The notes: generated from the letters alone by a model not told the origin. Shown: positions 32,980 to 41,220, counted from the stretch's first letter. The stretch: 64,000 nt of DNA from Sphingomonas sp. PP-CC-1A-547 (GCF_003610375.1 NZ_RAPZ01000013.1:62001-126000), one strand, 5' to 3'. A program made the numbers and translations.

Positions 32980-35048
32980 CCCGCATCTGCCTGTTGACCG
33001 ACAGCCTCGCCCCGTCCGGCGTCGGCGCGCACATGATGACGCTCGCCGAAGGATTGGGCGGAGACGAGGTCATCGTCGCCGCGCGGCCCGGAACCGGCCT
33101 GCTCGAACACGCCGCCGCCAAGGGCTATGCGGTGAAAGCGCTCGACGACGATGCGGGCCTTGCACGCTGGCTCGACCGCGCAGCGCCCGACATCGTCCAC
33201 GTCCACGCCGGTATCGGCTGGGAAGGCCACGCCGCCGTCCGCGCCGCGCACGCGGCGGGCGTGCCGGTGATCCGCACCGAACACCTCCCCTACCTCCTGA
33301 CCGACCCTGCGCAGCGCGACGAGCACCGCGACACCTCGGCCGCACTCGCGCGCCTGATCTGCGTCTCGGACGCAGTCGGCGATAGTCACCGCGCGGCAGG
33401 CGTCGATCCGGCCCTCGTCGCGACGATCCACAACGGCGTCGGCGCGCACAAACCCTCACGCTGGCGTGAAGCCCTGCGCCGCGAATGGGGCGTCGGCAAT
33501 GCCCCCGTCCTGCTAATGGTCGCGCGCTTTGCCGAGCAAAAGGGCCACGCGCTCCTGCTCGACGCGTTGCCCGCAATCCGCGCCGCGCACCCCGACGTGA
33601 TCGTGCTGCTCGCCGGCGAAGGCCCCCTCCTCACCCAGACCGCGCGCGCGATTGCAGCAAAGGATCTGGCCGGCACCGTCCGCATGCTCGGCACGCGCAA
33701 CGACGTCGCCGACCTGATGACGATCGCCGACCTGCTCGTCCTCCCCTCGGCATTCGAAGGCCTGCCGCTGGTCGCGCTCGAGGCAATGGCAGCGGGCCTC
33801 CCCGTCGTCGCTACCGTTGCACCGGGCAATGCCGAAGCGATCGAGGACGGCGTCACCGGTCGCCTCACCGCCGCAGACCCGGCCAGTTTCGCCGATGCGA
33901 TCGTCACGCTGCTAGCCGACCGCGACAGCCTGAAAACAATGGCCAGCGCCGCGATCGAGCGCCAGCAGGACCTATTCTCGGCCGATCGCATGATCGCCGA
34001 CACGCGCGCGATCTACGCCGCCGTGCACGACCAGACAGACACCAAACATAAGGGAGACGGCGTGGAGCGGACACGGATCGGGTTCATCGGCGCAGGCGGC
34101 ATCGCCAATCGCCATTTCGGCGTGCTGGAGCAGTTCGACGACGTCGCGATCGTCGCGGTCGCCGACGTCGACATGGCCCGCGCGACCGAGGCCGCCGCCC
34201 GCTTCGGCGCGCGCGCGTTCGACGATGCCGCGGCGATGCTGGCCGCGGTCGAGCTCGACGCGCTCTACATTTGCGTGCCGCCGTTCGCGCACGGCGAGCC
34301 CGAACGCCTCGCGATCGAGCACAAGCTCCCGTTCTTCGTCGAGAAGCCCGTCGCGCTCGATCTCGGCACCGCAGAGGACGTCGCAGCGGCAGTCGACCGG
34401 CTCGGTCTCGTCACCGCAGTCGGCTATCACTGGCGCTATCTAGACACCGTGGACGAGGTGAAGGCGCTGCTCTCGGCGACCCCCGCCCGCCTCCTCTCCG
34501 GCTATTGGCTCGACTCCACCCCGCCGCCGCGCTGGTGGTGGAAGAAGGACGCATCGGGCGGCCAGATGCTCGAACAGACGACGCACCTGGTCGATCTCGC
34601 GCGCTACCTCGTCGGCGACGTCGTCCGCGTCTACGGCCAGTCAGGCCACATCGACCGCGCCGCCTTCCCCGGCCTCGACGTAGCGACGACCAGCACCGCG
34701 ATGCTCACCTTCGCCAGCGGCGCGATCGCCAACTTCGCGTCCACCTGCCTGCTCAACTGGAACCACCGCGTCGGCCTCCATTTGTTCGGCGAAGGCCTCG
34801 CGATCGAACTGACCGACCGCGACGTGATGATCGACATCGGCCGCGGCCGCCCGGTGCGCGGCACCGGCAGTGATCCGGTCGTACTGGAGGATCGCGACTT
34901 CATCGACGCAGTCCGCGGGGCTGAGAACCGCATCCGCTGCCCCTACCCCGCCGCGCTCGAAACACTCCGCCTCGCGCTGGCGATCGAACGCTCCGCCGTC
35001 GAAGGCCGCGCGATCGACGTCCGCGAGCGGGAGGTGATCCATGTCTGA
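32976..35048 (+). CDS. Fusion: GT4 glycosyltransferase + Gfo/Idh/MocA oxidoreductase
   Basis: 690 residues. Residues 1-355 are a canonical GT4: SGVGAHMMTLAEGL, VHVHAGIGWEGH, MVARFAEQKGHALLLDAL and PSAFEGLPLVALEAMAAGLP. Residues about 363-690 are a Gfo/Idh/MocA dehydrogenase with the Rossmann motif GFIGAGGIANRHFG and the family EKPVALD motif. Such oxidoreductases oxidise, reduce or epimerise sugars or sugar nucleotides with NAD(P). The joint (HDQTDTKHKGDGVER) contains a GTG with a strong ribosome site, so a separate C-terminal protein may also be made. It overlaps its neighbours by 4 and 8 bases. Confidence 0.88.
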   Translation: MTRICLLTDSLAPSGVGAHMMTLAEGLGGDEVIVAARPGTGLLEHAAAKGYAVKALDDDAGLARWLDRAAPDIVHVHAGIGWEGHAAVRAAHAAGVPVIRTEHLPYLLTDPAQRDEHRDTSAALARLICVSDAVGDSHRAAGVDPALVATIHNGVGAHKPSRWREALRREWGVGNAPVLLMVARFAEQKGHALLLDALPAIRAAHPDVIVLLAGEGPLLTQTARAIAAKDLAGTVRMLGTRNDVADLMTIADLLVLPSAFEGLPLVALEAMAAGLPVVATVAPGNAEAIEDGVTGRLTAADPASFADAIVTLLADRDSLKTMASAAIERQQDLFSADRMIADTRAIYAAVHDQTDTKHKGDGVERTRIGFIGAGGIANRHFGVLEQFDDVAIVAVADVDMARATEAAARFGARAFDDAAAMLAAVELDALYICVPPFAHGEPERLAIEHKLPFFVEKPVALDLGTAEDVAAAVDRLGLVTAVGYHWRYLDTVDEVKALLSATPARLLSGYWLDSTPPPRWWWKKDASGGQMLEQTTHLVDLARYLVGDVVRVYGQSGHIDRAAFPGLDVATTSTAMLTFASGAIANFASTCLLNWNHRVGLHLFGEGLAIELTDRDVMIDIGRGRPVRGTGSDPVVLEDRDFIDAVRGAENRIRCPYPAALETLRLALAIERSAVEGRAIDVREREVIHV
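34051..34064 (+). promoter_or_regulatory. Internal ribosome-binding site with GTG start inside the GT/oxidoreductase fusion
   Basis: AGGGAG (34051-34056) is followed after 5 bases by an in-frame GTG (34062-34064) exactly at the boundary of the oxidoreductase domain. Starting there would give a 328-residue free-standing Gfo/Idh/MocA protein, the usual length. Either this is the relic of two fused genes or both products are made. Confidence 0.5.
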
Positions 35049-36141
35049 GTGGCGCCACGTCCGCTCGCTCGGCGTCGAACGTCCCGGCCAGGCCTATTTC
35101 TTCGGCTATGACGAGGCACCTCCGGGCGACGGTCAGGTCCGCCTCGACCTGCTCTACACCGGGTTCTCCGCCGGCACCGAACTCACCTTCGTCAAGAACA
35201 GCAACCCGTATCTCCACTCGCGCTGGGATGCAGGTCGCGGCGTGTTCGTCCCCGGCGAACCGAGCGCGCACTATCCGGTGCCGTTCCTCGGCTACATGGA
35301 ATGCGCACGCGTCAGCGACAGCCGGGTCGACGATTTCGCAAACGGCGACGTCGTCGGCACGGTGTTCGGCCACAAGACCGGCCACACCGCGGATCCGTTC
35401 AACGACCTGCTGACCAAGCTCCCGCCCGAGCTCGATCCGATCCTCGGCATCTATATCGGCCAGATGGGCCCGATCGCTGCCAACGGCATTCTTCACGCGG
35501 ACGTCGAACTGCTCGGGCCCAATGTCGTCAACCTAGGCGACGGCATCCGCGGCCGCCCCGCCTTGGTGATCGGCGCCGGCATCGTCGGCATGCTGACGGC
35601 CCTGTTCGCCCAGGCCGCCGGCGCCAGCGAAGTCGTGATCGCCGACCCGTCCTCCTTCCGCCGCCTGCGCGCCGAATGCCTCGGCATCACCGCGATGACC
35701 GAGGACCAGGCCTGGGCGTATGCCAAGGCACGCTGGCTGCACGGTGGCGACGATCGCGGCGCGGACGTCGTGTTCCAGACCCGCGCCGACGCCGCCAGCC
35801 TCCACGCCGCGATGCGCGCGCTGAGGCCGCAGGGCACGGTGATCGACCTCGCTTTCTACCAGGGCGCCGCCGACCGGCTCCGGCTCGGCGAGGAGTTCCA
35901 CCACAACGGCCTCAACCTCCGCTGCGCCCAGATCAACCGCGTCCCGCGCGGCCTTGGCTTCCAATGGGACCGCCGCCGCCTCGCCAACGAGACGGTGAAG
36001 CTGCTCCTCGCGCGTGGCCCCGAGATCCGCGCGCAGCTCATCACGCACGTCGTCCCCTATGACGACGCCCCCAAGTTCATCGCAAAGCTGGTCGGCGAAC
36101 GGCCCGAGTTCCTCCAGATCGTGTTCAAGGTCGGCGATTGA
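35041..36141 (+). CDS. MDR-family oxidoreductase without the catalytic-zinc cysteine
   Basis: 366 residues of the medium-chain dehydrogenase/reductase fold. The N-terminal GroES-like domain has TGFSAGTEL where zinc alcohol dehydrogenases have a catalytic Cys, as in BchC-type enzymes, so it is probably zinc-independent or has altered chemistry. The cofactor-binding motif is ALVIGAGIVGMLTALFAQAAG. The start overlaps the fusion gene by 8 bases and the stop overlaps the next gene. In the operon it would work with the neighbouring Gfo/Idh/MocA domain on a sugar or sugar-linked intermediate; similar pairs of the two oxidoreductase types occur in glycan clusters. Exact substrate unknown. Confidence 0.8.
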   Translation: MSEWRHVRSLGVERPGQAYFFGYDEAPPGDGQVRLDLLYTGFSAGTELTFVKNSNPYLHSRWDAGRGVFVPGEPSAHYPVPFLGYMECARVSDSRVDDFANGDVVGTVFGHKTGHTADPFNDLLTKLPPELDPILGIYIGQMGPIAANGILHADVELLGPNVVNLGDGIRGRPALVIGAGIVGMLTALFAQAAGASEVVIADPSSFRRLRAECLGITAMTEDQAWAYAKARWLHGGDDRGADVVFQTRADAASLHAAMRALRPQGTVIDLAFYQGAADRLRLGEEFHHNGLNLRCAQINRVPRGLGFQWDRRRLANETVKLLLARGPEIRAQLITHVVPYDDAPKFIAKLVGERPEFLQIVFKVGD

Positions 36142-38396
36142 ATACCGCACTCACTGCCGACGCCCGCCCGATCCGCATCCTGTTCGTCTTCGCCTGGCTC
36201 GTCGTCGGCGGCGAGGAGACGGAAGTGCGCCTGCTCGCCCAGGCGCTTGATCCAACCCGCTACCGGATCGAGGTCGTCGCCTGCTTCCGAAAAGACGGCA
36301 TGCCCGAACAGACGCACGCGCAACTCGAAGCGATCGGCGTCCCCGTAGACCGCACGCCCTACGCGCTCGGCTTCGACGAGACCGTCGCCTACCTCGCGAG
36401 CAAGCTGCCCGCGTACGACGTGGTCATCTCGTGCCAGAACGTCGCGGACATCTATCCCGCGCTGGAACGCATGCACCTCCACCCGCCGTTGATCGAACAT
36501 GGCGGCCTCGTCTCCGAGGCGCTCGCCGGCCCCAAGCATTTCACCGCACGCTATGTCGGCGTATGCGCCTCGATCCGTGACGCCGCCGCTGGCCGCATGC
36601 CTGATCGCCCGCAGCATGCGATCGAGATTCCCTCGATGGTCGATACCGGCGCGTTCGATCCTGCCCGACGCGCGCCCATGCGGGCCGCACTCGGTATCGC
36701 CGACGACGTCCCGCTGATCGGCTGGCTGGGCCGCCTCGACCCGAAGAAGCGCGTCGAGGATTTCATCGAAGCCGCTGCAGTGGTCCACGCCCGCCACCCC
36801 CGTGCGCGCTTCGTGGTAATCGGCGGACCGGACGCCTTCATCCCCGAATACGCCGTCGCCCTCCGCAACCGAGCGCACGCACTCGGCCTCGACACCGCCT
36901 TGACCTTCCTCGGCGACCGCGACGACGTCCCCGACCTGCTCGCCGCACTCGACATCTTCGTCTGGCTCTCCGGCGGTGAAGGCATGCCGCACGTCATCGC
37001 CGAAGCCGGCGCCGCACGCCTCCCCGTCATAGCGACCCGAGACAACGGCTCCGAGCAACAGATCGTCGACGGGGTCAGCGGCCTGTTCGTGCCCCATGAA
37101 GACCCGCCCGCGGTGGCTACTGCGATCACGAAACTCATCGAAGACCCGGCACTGCGGACCCGCCTCGGCACTGCCCTCCGTGCCAAGGTCGACAGCGAGT
37201 ATGCCGTCGCCGCCGTCGTCCCCCGCTGGGAAGCGCTGTTTGCCGAAGTCCTGTCCGACCGGCCGCCCGTGCCCCGCCCGACCGGCCTGTTCCGGAGCTT
37301 CCTGCAAGGCGGCTTCGAATCCTCCACGCACCGCCGCGCGCACGACCGCAAGCGCGTCGACGTCATCGCCGCCAGCCACCACGACATCCTCGCCGCGCAT
37401 GATTACAGTGAACTCACCAAGCTCGGCATCCTGACCGTCCGCGACGGCCTGCGCTGGCATCTGATCGAACGCGAACCCGGCCGCTACGACTGGTCCAGCC
37501 TCGACCGCCAGCTGGAAGCCGCCAAGGCGATCGGCACCGAAGTCATCTGGGACCTGCTGCATTACGGCTGGCCCGACGACATCGACATCTGGACGCCCGC
37601 CTTCGTCACGCGCTTCGCCGCCTTGGCCGCCGCCGCCGCGCGTCATATCGGGCCAGCCGGACCCGGCGAGACCCGCTTCTACGCCCCGGTCAACGAGATC
37701 TCGTTCTTCGCCTGGGGCGGCGGCGACGCAGCCTATCTCAACCCGTTCGCCCAAGGCCGCGGCTACGAACTCAAGGTCCAACTCGCCCGCGCATCGATCG
37801 CCGCGATGGAAGCGATCCTCGCGATCGACCCCGCCGCGCGGTTCGTCCACGCCGACCCGGTCATCAACGTCATCACCGACCCCGCCCGCCCGAACGACGC
37901 CCCCGCCGCTGAAGGCCACCGCCTCGCGCAATACCAGGCCTGGGACATGATCGCGGGGAAAGCATGGCCCCAGATCGGCGGCCGCGCGCCATTGCTGGAT
38001 ATCGTCGGCGTCAATTTCTATCACAACAACCAGTGGATCCACGGCGGACCCCCGCTAGCGTACGACCACCCCCTCAGCCGCCCGCTCCACGCGATCCTCG
38101 CCGACGCCTACGCGCGCTATGGCCGCCCGATCTTCATCGCCGAAACCGGCATCGAAGGCAGCGCCCGTCCCGCCTGGCTCCGCATGATCCTGCGCGAGGT
38201 GACAATCGCCCAATCGCTCGGCGTGCCCGTCGAGGGTGTGTGCCTCTACCCCATCCTCGACCACCCCGGCTGGGACGACGACCGCTACTGCCCCAACGGC
38301 CTGCTCGCCTGCTCGCCGGTCCTCGCCGACCGCGTGCCGAACGCTGCGCTCGCCGACGTCATCCGGCAGGCGCAGGGGCCCGATATCCTGCGTTAA
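36138..38396 (+). CDS. Fusion: glycosyltransferase + clan-A (GH1-like) glycoside hydrolase
   Basis: 752 residues. Residues about 12-375 are a GT4-type transferase (FVFAWLVVGGEETEVRLLAQ; IGWLGRLDPKKRVEDFIEAA; LSGGEGMPHVIAEAGAARLP). Residues about 405-750 form a TIM-barrel hydrolase of the GH1/GH5/GH39 kind: YAPVNEISFF carries the expected Asn-Glu acid/base pair and IFIAETGIEG the strand-7 nucleophile Glu, so both catalytic residues are kept. VGVNFYHNNQW also resembles GH1. The start is TTG 36138, overlapping the upstream stop (TTGA), with no alternative ATG nearby. It is last in the operon. No signal peptide is present, so the hydrolase domain would be cytoplasmic, where trimming, proofreading or transglycosylation of a nascent glycan is possible. 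Confidence 0.85.
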   Translation: MNTALTADARPIRILFVFAWLVVGGEETEVRLLAQALDPTRYRIEVVACFRKDGMPEQTHAQLEAIGVPVDRTPYALGFDETVAYLASKLPAYDVVISCQNVADIYPALERMHLHPPLIEHGGLVSEALAGPKHFTARYVGVCASIRDAAAGRMPDRPQHAIEIPSMVDTGAFDPARRAPMRAALGIADDVPLIGWLGRLDPKKRVEDFIEAAAVVHARHPRARFVVIGGPDAFIPEYAVALRNRAHALGLDTALTFLGDRDDVPDLLAALDIFVWLSGGEGMPHVIAEAGAARLPVIATRDNGSEQQIVDGVSGLFVPHEDPPAVATAITKLIEDPALRTRLGTALRAKVDSEYAVAAVVPRWEALFAEVLSDRPPVPRPTGLFRSFLQGGFESSTHRRAHDRKRVDVIAASHHDILAAHDYSELTKLGILTVRDGLRWHLIEREPGRYDWSSLDRQLEAAKAIGTEVIWDLLHYGWPDDIDIWTPAFVTRFAALAAAAARHIGPAGPGETRFYAPVNEISFFAWGGGDAAYLNPFAQGRGYELKVQLARASIAAMEAILAIDPAARFVHADPVINVITDPARPNDAPAAEGHRLAQYQAWDMIAGKAWPQIGGRAPLLDIVGVNFYHNNQWIHGGPPLAYDHPLSRPLHAILADAYARYGRPIFIAETGIEGSARPAWLRMILREVTIAQSLGVPVEGVCLYPILDHPGWDDDRYCPNGLLACSPVLADRVPNAALADVIRQAQGPDILR

Positions 38397-38496
38397 CTTG
38401 GTCCCCGATACTGATCGAAGTCGATACGATCGAGGGGACATTTCCGCCGCCACGTCGCGTTGACGGTTGCCACCAAGGCATGCGGAGAGAGATCAC

Positions 38497-38877
38497 ATGG
38501 CCATTAAATTTGCAGGAACGATGAACGCGATAAATCGCGGGCTCGACGCGACCAAGCCCACCAAGGGTGCCGACATGGTCGAGGATTGGGAGGCTGCGCT
38601 GGCCGAGATCGATACCCCTGGCGCCAAGGGAATCCTTCGCGATCTCGGTTCGCTGCGCAAGCAGCTCGAACGCGACGAGCCCGATGCCGACCGCGTCCAC
38701 GCGCTGCTCCACCGCCTCGGCACCGCGACCACCAAGATCGCCGACAAGGCCGACAAGTCGCAGGACAAGCTGAAGGCCCTCGGCGAAGCGCTGACCGAAG
38801 CCGGTGAAGACGCACCGGACGAGGAAGAGGACGTCGCCGCCGCCGCCGCTCCCAAGCGCGCGCGCAAGAAGGCCTGA
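38497..38877 (+). CDS. Small helical protein, function unknown
   Basis: 126 residues, ATG with a GGAGAGAG site 5 bases upstream. The product is mostly charged amphipathic helix (LRDLGSLRKQLERDEPDADR; TKIADKADKSQDKLKALGEA) with an acidic run followed by a very basic tail (APKRARKKA), which might bind nucleic acid. No membrane segment. It stands alone between the glycan operon and a bidirectional terminator. I do not recognise the family. Confidence 0.75.
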   Translation: MAIKFAGTMNAINRGLDATKPTKGADMVEDWEAALAEIDTPGAKGILRDLGSLRKQLERDEPDADRVHALLHRLGTATTKIADKADKSQDKLKALGEALTEAGEDAPDEEEDVAAAAAPKRARKKA

Positions 38878-38881
38878 ACGA

Positions 38882-38917
38882 AAAAGGGCCGGCGATCGCA
38901 GGATCGCCGGCCCTTTT
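38882..38917. terminator. Bidirectional intrinsic terminator
   Basis: AAAAGGGCCGGCGATC (38882-38897), loop GCAG, then the perfect complement ending in TTTT (38902-38917). The A-run and T-run make it active on both strands; it separates the convergent small-protein gene and the DUF892 gene. Confidence 0.88.
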
Positions 38918-38930
38918 CCTTACTTACGTC

Positions 38931-39446
38931 TCAGGCAGTAACCGCCTCGGCCTTCGGGTTGACCTTCGACGTCGCCATCGCGGTCAGCTTGTCGTCGGTC
39001 GCATATTCCTCGTCGAGCGTGTCCTTCAGGATCGCCGCGATCTCGCTGCGGCCAAGCTGGTTCGCCCACGCGATCAGCGTGCCATAGCGCGTGATCTCGT
39101 AATGCTCGACCGCCTGCGCCGATGCGATCAGCGCCGCATCGAGGACCGCCTTGTCGGCGATCTCGCCTGCGACTTCGTTCGCTTCCTTGATGATCCCGTC
39201 GATCGCCGGGCAGGTCACGGCCTTTGCCTTCTCGCCGAGCAACTCGAAGATCCGCTCGAGCCGAACGATCTGTCCCTCGGTCTCGCGCAGATGCGTCTCG
39301 AACCCAGCCTTCAGACCCGGTGCCGTCGCCTTCTCAGTCATCTTCGGCAGCGCCTTGGTGATCTGGTTCTCAGCATAATACACGTCCTGCAACTGGTGCA
39401 GGAACAGGTCTTCGAACGTCGCGATGTCCTTGGAAAACAGGCCCAT
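38931..39446 (-). CDS. DUF892/YciF-family ferritin-like stress protein
   Basis: 171 residues of a four-helix ferritin-like bundle. Opening segment FEDLFLHQLQDVYYAENQI, LRETEGQIVRLERIFELLG and VEHYEITRYGTLIAWANQLG supply the Glu/His ligand positions typical of YciF proteins, which are stress-induced and probably bind a di-metal centre. I chose ATG 39446, with GAGGAT about 9 bases upstream, over ATG 39452, which is too close to that site. A candidate EcfG promoter is directly upstream and a strong bidirectional terminator follows. Confidence 0.88.
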   Translation of the reverse strand: MGLFSKDIATFEDLFLHQLQDVYYAENQITKALPKMTEKATAPGLKAGFETHLRETEGQIVRLERIFELLGEKAKAVTCPAIDGIIKEANEVAGEIADKAVLDAALIASAQAVEHYEITRYGTLIAWANQLGRSEIAAILKDTLDEEYATDDKLTAMATSKVNPKAEAVTA

Positions 39447-39501
39447 GATCATATCCTCGCATAGCTGGTCCACGCGAAGCGAAATGCTCCGGTGGTGGGG
39501 A

Positions 39502-39527
39502 AACGCCCTTACCGCGGGGTAAGTTTC
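39502..39527 (-). promoter_or_regulatory. Candidate EcfG-type promoter inside a cruciform
   Basis: Leftward, GAAAC (39527-39523), 17 bases, then CGTT (39505-39502); EcfG consensus is GGAAC-N16/17-CGTT. The elements lie within nested inverted repeats: outer arms 39486-39496 and 39536-39546 (11 bp, perfect) and an inner CTTACC/GGTAAG pair (39508-39523). It is 56 bases upstream of the DUF892 start. Confidence 0.45.
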
Positions 39528-39555
39528 GTCTCCCGACCACCGGAGCGTCGGGGGA

Positions 39556-40158
39556 TCAGCCCTTCAGCTTGGCCGCCGTCTCGGCGATCCGCTTGCCCTG
39601 ATAGCGCGCGCCATCGAGCTCTTCCTTGCTCGGCATCCGGCTGCCGTCGCCATCCGAGATCGTCGTCGCGCCGTAGGGTGAGCCGCCCTTGACCGTGTCG
39701 ACGCCCATCTGCGCCTGGAAGCCATAGTCGAGCCCGACGATCGTCATGCCGTGATGGATCAGGTTGGTGATGATCGAGAACAACGTCGTTTCCTGGCCGC
39801 CATGCTGGCTCGCGGTCGAGGTAAACGCACCGCCGACCTTGCCGATCAGCGCGCCCGAGAACCACTGGCCGCCGGTCGTATCCCAGAACTGCGCCATCTG
39901 CGCGGGCATCCGGCCGAAGCGGGTCGGCGCACCGACGATGATCGCGTCATACTGCTCGAGCGCGGCGGGACCTTCGATCTCGGCATGCGCGGTATCGGTC
40001 TTGAAGTGCGCCGCCTCGATCACTGCCTGCGGTGCGGTTTCGGCGACGCGGCGGATGTCGACCTCGGCCCCACCGGCACGGGCGCCCTCGGCGACGGCAT
40101 CCGCCATCTGCTCGATATGGCCGTAGGACGAGTAATAGAGCACGAGAACCTTGGTCAT
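39556..40158 (-). CDS. wrbA: NAD(P)H:quinone oxidoreductase, WrbA type
   Basis: 200-residue flavodoxin-like protein of the WrbA family. The FMN phosphate loop [19 protein letters not shown], the [20 protein letters not shown] segment and [12 protein letters not shown] are diagnostic. WrbA enzymes reduce quinones by two electrons and protect against oxidative stress. ATG 40158 is 6 bases after AAGGAA, better than the ATG at 40164. It lies downstream of the pirin gene on the same strand, with a palindromic repeat between them. Confidence 0.93.
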   Translation of the reverse strand: MTKVLVLYYSSYGHIEQMADAVAEGARAGGAEVDIRRVAETAPQAVIEAAHFKTDTAHAEIEGPAALEQYDAIIVGAPTRFGRMPAQMAQFWDTTGGQWFSGALIGKVGGAFTSTASQHGGQETTLFSIITNLIHHGMTIVGLDYGFQAQMGVDTVKGGSPYGATTISDGDGSRMPSKEELDGARYQGKRIAETAAKLKG

Positions 40159-40176
40159 GGGCATTTCCTTCGAGTT

Positions 40177-40270
40177 CCCCTCCCGCTTGCGGGAGGGGTT
40201 AGGGGAGGGCAGTTCCGGGCGGGATCGCGGGAGGAAGCCCCTCCCCCGACCCCTCCCGCAAGCGGGAGGG
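40177..40270. repeat. GC-rich REP-like palindromic pair
   Basis: Two inverted copies of a unit beginning with a 10-bp hairpin (CCCCTCCCGC-TT-GCGGGAGGGG at 40177-40198; partner at about 40237-40270). The whole 94 bases can fold as two small hairpins or one large one. It fills the gap between the pirin stop and the wrbA start. Confidence 0.75.
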
Positions 40271-40275
40271 AAGTA

Positions 40276-40995
40276 TTACTCCGAGTCTACCAGAACGATC
40301 TCGGCGTCCTCTTGAGCCGTGATCGTCACCGTCTGGCCGCCCAACAGCGCCGCTCCGTCGCGCGCACCAAAAGCGTCGTCGCCGATCGTGATCGCACCGG
40401 TCGCCGGCACCAGATACACATGGCGTCCTTCGCCGACCGCATAGTCGACGCTGTCGCCAGCCTTCAACGTCGCCGCCAGCACCCGCGCATTCGCCCGGAT
40501 CGGCAACGCATCGCCGTCACCTTCGAACCCGCTGGCCAGCGTCACGAACTGCCCCGAGCGCTCGCCCTTCGGGAACGGCTTGGCACCCCAGCTCGGCGCG
40601 CCACCTTTGCGCGACGGCTCGATCCAGATCTGGAAGATCGTCGTCGTCTCCGGCTCAAGGTTATACTCGGCATGCCGCACCCCGGTCCCCGCGCTCATCA
40701 CCTGCACGTCGCCGGCCTCGGTGCGGCCCTTGTTGCCGAGCGAGTCCTGATGCGTGATCGCGCCCGAGCGGACATAGGTGATGATCTCCATGTCCTGATG
40801 CGGATGCGGCGGAAAGCCCGAGTTCGCGGCGATCTGGTCGTCGTTCCACACGCGGATCGCGCCCCAGCCCATCCGGGCCGGATCGTAATAGCTCGCGAAC
40901 GAGAAATGATGCCGCGCATTCAGCCAGCCATGATCGGCATGGCCAAGGCTGTCGAAGGGGCGGCGTTCAACTTTGGAAAGGGTCGTGGTCGTCAT
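40276..40995 (-). CDS. Pirin-family protein (YhhW-like bicupin)
   Basis: 239 residues, the normal length. The N-terminal cupin has the metal-site motif FPPHPHQDMEIITYV, followed by DVQVMSAGTGVRHAEYN, where the remaining His and Glu ligands are expected. Bacterial pirins of this group bind a transition metal and some act as quercetin dioxygenases or redox-sensitive regulators. ATG 40995 follows GGAGACC; the frame upstream is a shadow of the repeat. It is divergent from a LysR regulator gene, which probably controls it, and lies ahead of wrbA. Confidence 0.9.
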   Translation of the reverse strand: MTTTTLSKVERRPFDSLGHADHGWLNARHHFSFASYYDPARMGWGAIRVWNDDQIAANSGFPPHPHQDMEIITYVRSGAITHQDSLGNKGRTEAGDVQVMSAGTGVRHAEYNLEPETTTIFQIWIEPSRKGGAPSWGAKPFPKGERSGQFVTLASGFEGDGDALPIRANARVLAATLKAGDSVDYAVGEGRHVYLVPATGAITIGDDAFGARDGAALLGGQTVTITAQEDAEIVLVDSE

Positions 40996-41035
40996 GATAG
41001 GTCTCCACTGGTTGACCCCAAGATAGGCGCTGCGA

Positions 41036-41073
41036 TTACGCCGTAAATAGAAACGCTGGAAACCGATCGTTTC
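41036..41073. promoter_or_regulatory. Candidate LysR-regulator operator
   Basis: Two short palindromes sit between the divergent pirin and LysR genes, close to the pirin start: TTACG-C-CGTAA (41036-41046) and GAAAC-CGATC-GTTTC (41059-41073). The size and position fit the T-N11-A recognition and activation boxes of LysR-type regulators. Confidence 0.4.
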
Positions 41074-41114
41074 GGTGAGTAATGCGTGTTCGAAGTAGAG
41101 CACCCGAATAGGCC

Positions 41115-41220
41115 ACCACCCCGGCGGAGGCCGGGGCCCAGTTGGGCAACGTCGATAACGAAGCGCAGTCCTTCGTTACGACAACCTTTCCAACTGGGCC
41201 CCGGCCTCCGCCGGGGTGGT
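41115..41220. repeat. Large perfect GC-rich palindrome (31-bp arms)
   Basis: Positions 41115-41145 and 41190-41220 are exact reverse complements (31 bp, starting ACCACCCCGGCGGAGG). The 44-base loop itself contains an imperfect stem (GTCGATAACGAAG against CTTCGTTACGAC). The unit separates the divergent pirin and LysR genes and ends 27 bases before the LysR start. Confidence 0.85.

Noticed and set aside
37390..37500. Possibility that the glycosyltransferase/hydrolase at 36138 is two genes
   Set aside because: No stop, no ribosome site and no start codon with good context near the joint; the frame is continuous.
38397..38496. Possible EcfG promoter before the small protein at 38497 (GGGGAC then CGTT)
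   Set aside because: Spacer is 18 bases and the -35 core has a mismatch, so it is too weak to annotate.
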